Shown here piece by piece: positions 1 through 9,700 of a DNA stretch of 32,637 nt (the stretch's first letter is position 1; each line of letters opens with the position of its first letter). The notes under the pieces were generated by a model, which saw nothing but the letters and a program-made list of their open reading frames with translations, was not told the origin of the DNA and did not search any database. The DNA is from Ophioceras dolichostomum (lineage: Eukaryota; Ascomycota; Sordariomycetes; Magnaporthales; Ophioceraceae): NCBI GenBank assembly GCA_003049485.1, contig PYST01000396.1, positions 1-32,637 of the forward strand, read 5' to 3'. The translations under genes and the position numbers were made by a program.

Positions 1-2389
1 GCGACCAACACCAGCAAAGGGAAGCTTATCACTCTGTCAGAGGATCACAAGTGACCGAGGAGGGTGGTCTCGACAAAGCAGTAGGACAACGAGATCAGGA
101 TCTTGCTCTGCGGACGTGCTGCTGCGCCTGTCAGTTGGATTACCAAGTCCGCGATTCTAGCCGGTGGACAGCCCCGAGGAAGATGGGCAGGCTGGCGCCC
201 GAAGTGAACGCAAGATGGGAAAGATGTACTTGCCAGGTATGGCCCGATCCGTAGAGCTCGGCGGGAAGAAGCCCTACCGAAAAGGAAAAGAAAAGGCACG
301 GATTGTTGTGACAAGACGAAAAAAAAACCGAACAGCGAGGCGATCTCGTACAGGTTGTGTGAAGGACAGTGTAGTGAAGGATGTACCAATCCGGCCGGGA
401 CGATACCGAGAAGAAAGACGCGGATGGCAGATCGGAGGAGAGCGCCGCCGAGCAGTTGAGGCGACGGGGTGAGCCTACGGGAGATGCAGATGGTTTCGCC
501 GGATGAGGAGGAAGAGAGGCGGCGGGAGGCTGAAGATGCTTGGGCGAAATAAAATGTGTGAAGGGAAGGCGCGACCGACCTCGCGAGGATATGCGTTTTT
601 AGGCAAGAGCAATCGAGGCACATCCACATGGAGCCTCCACCACCGACAACTTGGAAGGCATATGAGCGGGCACATACCTGTTGATGCCAAAGTGACTGGG
701 CCCGACAAATCTTGGGTCGGCTTCTCACCCAACACCGATCTATCACTCGCTTGCCGCAACCCAGATTCATGAAGGCTACTTTATGGCAACCGTTCCCGGT
801 ATCAACATACTACCGGACCGGGCTGGTACTCGAGCTCTCGAGGTGAGTACTCCCTGTTTCTTTCTGGGAGCTTCTTGTGTGTAGCCTTGTGCCGTCCCCA
901 CACGGCCTTCCCCCTTGCCCCCTCACCGAACCTTCTCACCAATCAAGAGCTACCACACATCCAAACTGGGAAGAGAAATGGACGTCCATGACTGACAACA
1001 GAAGACCTCTGGAAAGATCCAAAAGCCACGACGACGCTACCATGGCTCCATGGCCCGGGGTACTATGAAGCATTACTGAATGCTAGAGGACCGGCAGAGG
1101 TCACAAGGGAGTGTCAGGTCCAAGGAGGAGCCTTGGCATCAAACATGGGGGTAGAGAGGATGGACAGAGATAGCGGACTTCGTACTCCTGTCGCTCCTTA
1201 CCTCTATCCTAAGTGTCTAGGATCACAGAAGGCTGGTCGATGGGCGGGAGGATTCCATCGTATCCTCGTACGTAATGATGCCGTTGTTGATGTTACTGTC
1301 GGAGTGGCAGGGCTTGCTCAGTTTTGCTGGCGGTGACACAATCTGAAGCACCCTAGATCGGGCCAAGCCCTTTCGAGTCCTTCTATCCTGGACACCGCCG
1401 CCCTGGTAGCTGGTAGCCTTTTGACAGCTGCACAACATGTTGTGTACGGAATATGGCTGGAACGTTGCTTCTGCACGCCGTTAGCAGGCAAAAGAAAGGA
1501 GGTAACGAATAAGAGCGTCGAATCAAAGTAGTATGAGATAGCAGCCACTGGACGTTTCTGCACATGCAAGATCGGGCACGAGCAACGCGACACGGAAAAC
1601 ACGGGAGGCGCAACCCCACCACGTGCTGCACTGCAGGACCAGGGGGAGGGGTACCCCGCTATCGCTCCCAAAGTCCCTGGCCAGTGAGGTTCGGTAAATA
1701 GTGGGGCAACTGGAAAAAAAAATCAAAAAGTTTCCTGGCTGCAGAGCTTCCCCCAGCTTCAGTTGTTAGGAACGAAACTTGAAAGGAGAAAGAAAAGAGA
1801 AGTCAAGATGTGGTCTTCTTGGCCGTTGATCCTGGAGCATATCCGTCTTTTCGGATTCCGTTTCTATAGCCGTAGTTCAAGACGCAGGATGCGCTGAAAT
1901 CTTTCAATTGGCACCCACCCCTCACATCCATCCCTCCCTCCTTCCCGGAATACTGACCGCTGCTCCCCTTGGCCCGCCATCGGAAAGAGGCTCCCATCGC
2001 AGTTGCCGTCTGTCCGCCTCTCCGTGTGTCGGAGCCCGTTTTTTAATTACTGGAAGGTATCCTAAGTCACCTACCTAGGCTGTGAAGGTATTTTCTGCTC
2101 GCTTTCATCCTGCTTCCTCTGTCCTCTCCCCGAGGATCGCGTCGACCTCACTATGATGATCCTTTTTTTCTTTTAATGCTTGACTTCCTAGCATTTCGAT
2201 GCGGAGAAAAATCCTTGCCTGAACTGTATTCGCGGCGCGACCTCTATATCCACTTACTAGCTCTTGCAGACAGACCGTACTAGAAGCTAACCTCCTCCCA
2301 ATAAGTTCGGTTTTGGACAGCAAGGGCCCTGATATCGTGACTTCACCTGCGACGACGACGGCGACTGCGGTCTCAACCAGCCGACCAAG
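1..2389. other. No identifiable gene; right part is ADE4 promoter/leader
   Basis: I cannot assign a gene here. A minus-strand ORF of 241 codons (45-770) starts with ATG but is Cys/Ser/Leu-rich, low in acidic residues and resembles no family I know. On the plus strand, 460-552 reads LREMQMVSPDEEEERRRE... to a TAA stop, and 381-503 is another short charged ORF in a different frame. These could be remnants or terminal exons of a gene reaching in from the left, but a GA-rich stretch produces such peptides by chance. At 783-842 an ATG opens a 20-codon frame ending exactly at a GTGAGT donor (843), with no convincing downstream exon. From about 1740 the sequence is pyrimidine-rich in blocks, as expected of a fungal promoter and leader. 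Confidence 0.5.
2153..2283 (+). promoter_or_regulatory. Two overlapping upstream ORFs in the ADE4 leader
   Basis: uORF1 (2153-2176) reads MMILFFF and stops; its TAA shares an A with the ATG of uORF2 (TAATG at 2174-2178). uORF2 runs 2176-2283 and encodes 35 residues before TAG. No further ATG lies between 2283 and the ADE4 start at 2390. If the leader is transcribed unspliced from upstream of 2153, ribosomes meet these frames first, and the stop-start overlap could allow termination-reinitiation. That they act in regulation is inference; a leader intron (possible acceptor at ...TTTTGGACAG, about 2329) or a start site downstream of 2176 would remove one or both. Confidence 0.4.
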
Positions 2390-5300
2390 ATGTGCGGCAT
2401 TCTGGGCCTGATCCTCGGCCATATCGACGATCCCCATACGTCGTGTCTGGCTGCCGGTGACTTGCACGAGTAAGTGCTCACCCCGCCCCGCCTCTGCGCT
2501 ACTCCGTCCGCTGTGGATTATCTGTGGTGTCCAGCGACCATAGGATGATGGACGCGCTATCAGCAATAGATATGCGCATAGGGTCCAATGGACGCCTCTC
2601 ATATAGCTTTGCGTTTGCTTTCACTGGCGAATGGGAACATGATTCGCTTTGCCACTTCAACCAGGGCCACTTAGGAGATGATAGCGATCCTCGGAACGCC
2701 ATACCTCCTCCCTCATGATGTGAACTAGAGCAATTAGAAACATGCACTGACTGCAGAATATGTAGGGCGCTGTACTTCCTGCAGCACCGTGGTCAGGATG
2801 CTTGCGGTATAGCCATGTGTACGGCGGACGGTCGGATCTACCAGTGGTGAGTTTTTCGTCATGCCCATGAAGTCGAAAGTTTGTGGCATCGCGTCTGCCC
2901 CAGCTCGACGCGGCCAGTCTGGAAACAGTTTGGCAAAATAGAACAGAACAGTCACTAACAACGGCGTACAGCAAGGGAAATGGCATGGTAGGCATCTCTA
3001 CCGCTCGCTCCCCCCAAATGTGATATTTTGCCCAGGACAAAAATGTTGACAACACATCTACCAGGCCGGCAAAGTGTTCCTCGAGGGCAAGCGGATGGCC
3101 GATCTCCCCGGATTCATGGGCATTGGGTTAGTTCCACGTTGTGGCCACTCGGACTGAAAGCTCTCTGGCTTGACCTGCTTACAATTAATGCCTCAGTCAC
3201 CTCCGATACCCGACTGCCGGCACGAGTAGGTGCTCCTTTCCTCCCGACTTGGCCCCGTGTTTAGCGAGGTCGATGGGCAAGGCTAGGTCAAAAAAGCCAT
3301 CTCAGGCAAGTTTACTAACTAGATGTTCTTCCAGGCTCATCTGCCGAGTCTCAACCAGTGAGCTTTCCCGGCTTTTCTGGGAGCGGCAGAGCCCTGACAA
3401 GGAGTTGCTATGCTCCCAGGACAAAGATTGGAACTGGACAGCCCGCTGACGATAACAACTTCAGTTCTACTGCAACTCCCCGTACGGTCTCGCGGTATGT
3501 GTTCTCGCAAAACTCAGATATTTACATAGGAACTACGTAAGGTCAAAGCTGACAGGACTGATTTTAGCTGAGCCACAATGGAAACCTGATCAATGCCCCT
3601 GAGCTGGCGACGTACCTTGATAAGACGGCCCATCGCCACATCAACACGGACAGCGACAGCGAACTCATGCTGAACATCTTCGCCAATGTATGGCCCCATC
3701 ACCTTGACCGATCCTCAATGCCTTTCGCTACAGCGTGTGGCTTTGCAACAATCTGTGCTGACTGACGATCGATCTCTGTAGGAGCTCAACGAGACTGGCA
3801 AGGCTCGAGTGAACCATTCTGATCTGTTCAGCGCTCTCGCGCGCATGTACAAGCGCTGCAAGTATGTTGCCAGATCCACCCGAATTCTCCCACAGGTGGT
3901 ACGCTGACTGTTGCAATAGGGGTGCTTGGGCGTGCACTGCCATGGTCGCCGGCTATGGCATTCTGGGATTCAGGGATTCGAACGGCATCCGGCCCCTCGT
4001 GATGGGTCGCCGATCTTCCAAGACCCTTGACGGCGCTACGGACTACATGCTTGCCTCCGAGTCTGTCGCCCTTCGGCAGCTGGGGTTCACGGACGTTAAG
4101 GATATCCTCCCAGGTCAGGCCGTCTTCATTGGCAAAGGCCAGGAGCCGATCTTCTACCAGGTCGAGGAGCCAGCGGCCTACACTCCGGACATCTTCGAAT
4201 ATGTCTAGTGAGCCTCAGCTCCCTCCACTTCATCCACTCCTACTCCGGTCCCTTCGTGACTTTTTGATCCTAAAGTCCGCTGACTTGGCACGAACTTCAC
4301 AGCTTCGCCAGGCCTGACACGGTGATGGACGGCATTTCTGTCTACCGCTCTCGCCAGAACATGGGTCGGATGCTCGCCAAGAAGATCGTTGAAGAGCTGG
4401 GAGAGGAAGTCATCAAGGACATTGATGTCGTCATTCCAATCCCCGAGACGTCGAACACCTCAGCTGCTGTCGTTTCCGAGACCTTGGGCAAGCCCCTGTG
4501 CCATGCGTTCGTTAAGAATCGCTATGTCTTTAGGACTTGTAAGCCGAATCCCATCCGTGACTCTCCACCGCTGTTCTGGAGGCTGTGTAGTAGAAGAACT
4601 TGGCTTGTACTGACACAAAGAAAACCCACAATCATAGTCATCATGCCGGGTCAGGGAACGAGGACCAAGAGCGTCCGTCGGAAGCTGAGTGCCATGGAAT
4701 CAGAGTTCCAGGGTCGATGTGTTCTTCTGGTTGATGACAGCATCGTTCGTGGCACCACTAGCCGTGAGATTGTGTCGATGGCCAGGGAATCCGGTGCCCG
4801 GAAGGTCATCTTTGCGAGCTGTGCGCCGCCCATCACCCACCCGCACATCTAGTGAGTTGCCTGCATGTTCCAGATTTACACATACACTATCCTGTTCCCG
4901 TCGTTCCATCGCCCCATCGCCCTTGAGGTGCTCATTTCTAACCTAATACTCGGTACAGCGGTATCGACTTAGCCTCGCCCAATGAGCTGGTGGCTCACAA
5001 CCGGGACCGATTCGACATCGCGAAGCACATCGGAGCGGAGGAAGTCATCTACCAGGAGCTGGACGACCTCAAGGCTGCTTGCGCCGAGCTCTCGCCTCGC
5101 GACCCCAAAACCCAGGAGTTCGAGGTCGGCGTGTTCTGCGGGAAGTACGTCACCCCTGTTCCCGACAGCTACTTCCAGCACCTTAATGCGGTCCGCGGGA
5201 AGAAGCGCAAGATCCACGCAGTGGAGGGCACTGCTTCTCAGGAGGGTGGGGCCGGTGCCGGCACCTTGACTGGCAACAGCGGTCCGGTCCAGCTGTCTGC

Positions 5301-5580
5301 GTCAGAGGCGGCGGGCGTTAGCGCCGCCTCTGCGGGGCTATCTACCCCTGGCGCTCGGAGCGCCGAGCCGAACAGCGTAGACACCTCGCCCATCACTCAC
5401 CGTGTTCGCTCCCCCATGGACCGCCAAGATATCAGGTACGATTCCTCTCTTTCTTCTTCCATCTGGCCCTGTCAACCTGCATCTCCGTCCTTCCACAGTC
5501 CTCCCGATAGCTAAACACGGCAGCTAACATGCGATGTCACCAGTCTTCACAATGTTGCGACGGACACGGAGCATTCGTGA
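2390..5580 (+). CDS. ADE4: Amidophosphoribosyltransferase (glutamine PRPP amidotransferase)
   Basis: First committed enzyme of de novo purine synthesis: PRPP + glutamine gives 5-phosphoribosylamine; cytosolic. My spliced model has 14 exons: 2390-2469, 2766-2846, 2972-2987, 3065-3126, 3197-3225, 3335-3357, 3465-3494, 3568-3687, 3782-3861, 3920-4207, 4303-4538, 4638-4851, 4959-5435, 5544-5580. All junctions are GT-AG and keep frame, giving 590 residues. It begins MCGILGLI, so the Ntn-hydrolase nucleophile is Cys2 and no propeptide is present, as in yeast. Other landmarks are LQHRGQDACGIA (residues about 28-39), SHNGNL, and the phosphoribosyltransferase PRPP loop VLLVDDSIVRGTT (about 377-389), followed by ITHPHIYGIDLAS. 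The catalytic fold ends near residue 500; a Gly/Ala/Ser-rich tail of about 88 residues follows and is absent from the 510-residue yeast enzyme. SEN1 follows on the same strand after 1.2 kb. Confidence 0.97.
5303..5364. repeat. Two adjacent inverted repeats in the ADE4 tail exon
   Basis: The first has perfect 10-bp arms (CAGAGGCGGC at 5303-5312 and its complement at 5323-5332) around a 10-nt loop. The second, GGCGCTC-G-GAGCGCC, has 7-bp arms at 5350-5356 and 5358-5364 with a single-base centre. Both lie in the low-complexity, non-catalytic C-terminal extension, where codon choice is free to form them. They could be RNA hairpins in the mRNA or simply products of GC-rich Ala/Ser coding. Confidence 0.6.
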
Positions 5581-6768
5581 CTCTAGCCTTATTGCCAGTT
5601 CTGCTGCGTTATTTTGTTCGATTCTCAAGTCAAGAGGAGGAAGAGGAAGATTTATGTCATTCTTCCCATTTTTGATTTTTGCTTGCACATGCTGTTAGCA
5701 AATACGTAGCACCTAAAAGAAGGGGGGGAGGAATGCGTGAGCTTCGTGGGCTTCGTGAGCAGTTCTAGAGAAAAGAAAACGACTTCGTGGTGATAGATAG
5801 AATAGATCTTGATGATTCATGCACGCCTTAACAGTGGCTGGCCAACTTCCGTTCGCATCTTCATATTGAGCTGCACGTTGTCCTTCCTATCTTCCAGGCA
5901 GACGAGCAAAATGAAGGGCTTGTACACCAGTCACCTAGTCGAGCCTCGCTTTCACCAACACCTTCACAAGGTTTAGTTTACCACGTCATAGTACATACAT
6001 CCCATGCGGAGTAAACGAGCAATCGGTGTGAATTCCCAGAATGGTCTGCTCAACCTGCCTGAGGGAACTGTAAACGGTGAAAGACCCGTGAACCTGGGCA
6101 TATACTCACCATGTGGCTTACCTCATATGAACGAGGCGGCTCGAGGTAGTGGCAGCCACAACGTTAGGCAGCGACAGAAGCGTGCCAGGAGGGTGTCACA
6201 GGCAGGTCCAGGTCGGCAGGGTTGGTGGCTCCTCCCTTGGAACCTTTAAGATTGCCAAGCCGATAACCACGATCCGCCCCACCTTTCCCGCTCCTCGTCC
6301 CCAAGACACGCCCAGGGTGGAAGACTTTAATTGGTGACGCGACGTGCCTTTCTCAGAGCATCGTCCGAGCAACCTTCAAAGTCAACTTTGATTTCCGGGC
6401 TTCTTCTCTTCCGTCGTTCAAGACGAAGCGATACCTTGGTAACCGAACCGAGTGAGGTTAAAGTCAGTAAGCAAACATCTCTGCGTTCAAGTCGGCCTCG
6501 GACCTCAATTCGTTGAAAAGCGTTTGCCTCGCGCCCGTCTGGTGCCTTCTCCAAACCCTCGAGCAGACGGGCGGCCCCCAAACCGACAAAGGAATCGTGG
6601 GAACCAACGTCCTGTCCCCAAGACCCCAAGTTCCCTTCTTCGAACGGCCTTTACCTCTACCCTCTACATTCTTACCCCTACTCTCCTCCTCCTATTCACG
6701 GATGCTTTGACTTGGGGCTTCGCTCGTTCGACAGCCAGGCGCATGGGCGGCCGCCTAAGTATTCGAGG
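5581..6768 (+). other. ADE4 3' region and SEN1 promoter/leader
   Basis: No convincing gene. The left part is AT-richer and is probably the ADE4 3' UTR and terminator. The right part (about 6250-6768) is pyrimidine-rich and leads into SEN1. Two upstream ATGs precede the SEN1 start: ATG-CTT-TGA at 6702-6710, and ATG at 6743, whose frame overlaps the SEN1 start and stays open to 6880. The 6743 ATG has a pyrimidine at -3 (weak context), whereas the SEN1 ATG has A at -3 and G at +4. An 81-codon ORF at 6004-6249 shows no recognisable features. Confidence 0.5.
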
Positions 6769-9700
6769 ATGGCGGAACCGGCCAAAAGCTTCGACCCGGA
6801 CCAGGTCTACGACACGATCATTGCCGCGTTTGAGCCACTCTATGCCATCCCCCACGAGTTCCACCTCTTCTGCCCAATAATTAGCAAGGATGATACCGAG
6901 TCGTACGAGTCGCCAGACGAGCCCGGCGACGAGATCACTGTCGAGGAGAAAAAGAAACGGATCGCGGACTCGCTACATCGGAAGGAGCTCGCGCTCACCA
7001 CGTCCCTCTTGCTCGGGATCCGAAAGGAAGAGGCCGGCGAGTGGCTGCCACAATGGGTCAACCGTGCCGAGGCCTGCTTGACCTCGTGCGCCAACTGCGT
7101 GCAGGCCTGGCAGAAGGCGAGAAAAGGTTTTCTTAGGGCAATCAGCGAGTAAGTCACACTCTCATTTGGATCGGAATCGTCGACCTACGAATTGGTCCTG
7201 GCTGGCACTCCAACCCGGCGGCTGGTTGGACGCAAGTCATACTAGTACTGTTTGCACCTGGTGCCTCATGCTGACTGGGTCTCTTGCTCTCTGCATCTCT
7301 CTAGCAAATTCAACGAGAACGTCTCGATTATCATGGAATCGAAGCTGTACGAGTTCGACAAGGCTCGCATCGACCGTGGCCTCTCCCGGGCCCAAGAAAT
7401 CCTCAAGAAAGAGGGCCCCATGAAGTCCTCCAAGCTGGTCAAGAAGGACGAGGGTGCGGTGCTCGCCTTATACGAGGCCTTGTGCTGCTACCCATACCTC
7501 AGCCTGCCAGAGAACCGAGTGCTGTTCAACTTCGTCTTCCAAGAGATACAGAAGGTTAAGCGCCCTCTACGTCTCGGCAGCGGAGTCATACCGACCATGA
7601 CCTTCTTCCTATTCCAGGAAGACGAGTCCGGCTACCGTTACGGGTTTGCCAAGGCCGCATGGGACAGCGTAGCGCCAGGCTCACTGATTGCGGAGCAGTT
7701 CGAGTGGGCGGTCCACGAGCATCTTGCGTACGAGATGGAGCAGGTGGCTCGCCTTGACGCGCCCGAGGCTCGAATCCAGCGGTTCTGGGAGGCAATCAAT
7801 ACCATGCTGCCATCCATGAGCGAGGACTTCGTGATTCACACCCTCCGTGGAATGCAGGTCCAGCCAGACATATATAACCTGGCTTTCCAACACCTCAGCT
7901 TGCCCCAGACCTCGGCCGGACTGCTCGCCACCATCATCAAGGCTCTCTGCGCCTTGTTGAAAAAGTCGACCAAGGCGTTCTGGGAGGCGCTCCATACCAT
8001 GCCTGCTGCCATGCTTGCCCAGCATATCTGGGCCAGCCCTGCGTGCCGGGATCTGCTCGCCCGGTCGCTTGATCCCGAGATGCTCGTCCGGGAGGAGGGC
8101 CGGGTCACCGTCCCGCTTCTCTCATATTTCGTAGAGACCCTCATGCTATCACTCAAGGAGGCGCAACGTAACGACGTGTGCGACTCCATCCTCCATCAGC
8201 TGTTAGAGCAGTTCAGGACCGAACCCACGATCTCCAGAGCCGGTAAGGCGGCATGCACATCGGCCGCGTTCACTGCCCTGGCCTGCGTCCTCGAGGGTCT
8301 TCGGGACAACACCTCGAGCATTGCCATCGGCACCGCTCTCATATATATCGCTACGGCGTGCAACTCCGTCTTGAAATACAAGACCGTCCTCGTCGACAGC
8401 ATCGGCCTCCAGGCCGGTGACCAGTACAACATCGGGCTCTCAGAGACGGCCCTGAAAGTTGTCAGCCTCGCTCTCACGCTCGATGCGAAGACGTTCGCCC
8501 ACGAGTCCAAGGCCATCAAGATAGGGGTCAACTTCCTGCATGCAGTGGACCGGGAGTCGTCAGCACTGTGGGACACCTTCACCAACGCATTGCACCCCTC
8601 TAAGACTCCGAAGCTGGCAAACGTCATGATGAGGGCCACGGCGTCCTTCGGCCGTGTGGAGAGGTTCGTTGCCCTCAAGCACGATCACGGAGTGGTCAAG
8701 GACGCCAAGAGGGGTGAGTTCAACGCCCGCTTCACTAGCGCGGCCAGGTCTGTGGGCCGTCTGATCGAGCGGTTGAGCGAGTTCGGCCCTCGCGAACTGG
8801 AGAGCTTCTGCGTGGACCGCCAAGCCATGAAGGCCCTGATCGGCTGCCTCATCCATGGAGAGGCGCCAATCAGCGACGCGGCCATCGGCTTCATCAAGGC
8901 CGTCACAGATGAGTACACGCGGTCCGACGCGTTGGAGAAGATGGTTCAGGGACAGCCCGAGCTCTTCTTACGGGCCTTCTCTGAAGCCATCGGCTGGAAG
9001 ATCCCTGACTATGCTGGTGACTTCGACATGTTTGCGCCCGTGCCCAACATTCTGAAATGGGCCCCCGATCTGCTGAATGCGCTTTGTGATACCGCCTCAG
9101 GCCTTCTCCGGTCGAGGGAGCTGACTGGCGCCGAGATCACGGCCGTCCAATCCTGGTGGAAGCAGCAGTGGGTCTTTGCCGGCTACTTCTTCAACCTCAC
9201 CCGGCAGTGGGCCATGAAATACGTCGAGAGGGTTCGTATGGAGCAGCACTGCCGGGAGGCCGTGGAGTTGGTAGACTCGTTGATGAAGCAGTACGGCCTG
9301 GTCGCGTCCGCCCTTACTAGTCAAAGCGGCCGGCCGGGCTCATCCGGTAGGGACGATGACAGAGGAAAGGAGAAGGCGACCGAAAAGGCGACCACGGTGA
9401 CTATGAAGACGGTCCTAGAAGCGCCCTGCAACATGGCGCAGCCGTATATGCAAATGCTGCAGCTGCGAGACGAGCGCCTTCTCGACGGCTTCGCGTCGTC
9501 CGTAGTAAACCTCCTGCGCAGGCTGCGTGAGCACGGCATGAGCCTGCCCCCTGAGCCCCTGAAGACCGTCCGATCCATCTGCAAGCCGGGACCAGACGGT
9601 AAGTACGTCATGAACTCGAACTTGACTCCTCAGCAAAAGGCAGAGCTTCTGCGTGCTCTAGGCGAGGATCCTGCCGACGAGGACACCGGCAGCACTAGCG

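Noticed and set aside
45..770. 241-codon minus-strand ORF at the left edge
   Set aside because: No domain, odd Cys/Ser/Leu composition and overlapping open frames on the other strand; not enough to call a gene.
783..940. Spliced mini-ORF from ATG 783 via the GTGAGT donor at 843
   Set aside because: The nearest acceptor would make an intron of about 42 bp, too short for most fungi, and the product is Pro-rich and ends soon after.
6004..6249. 81-codon ORF between ADE4 and SEN1
   Set aside because: Short, no homology recognised, lies where the SEN1 promoter and leader are expected.
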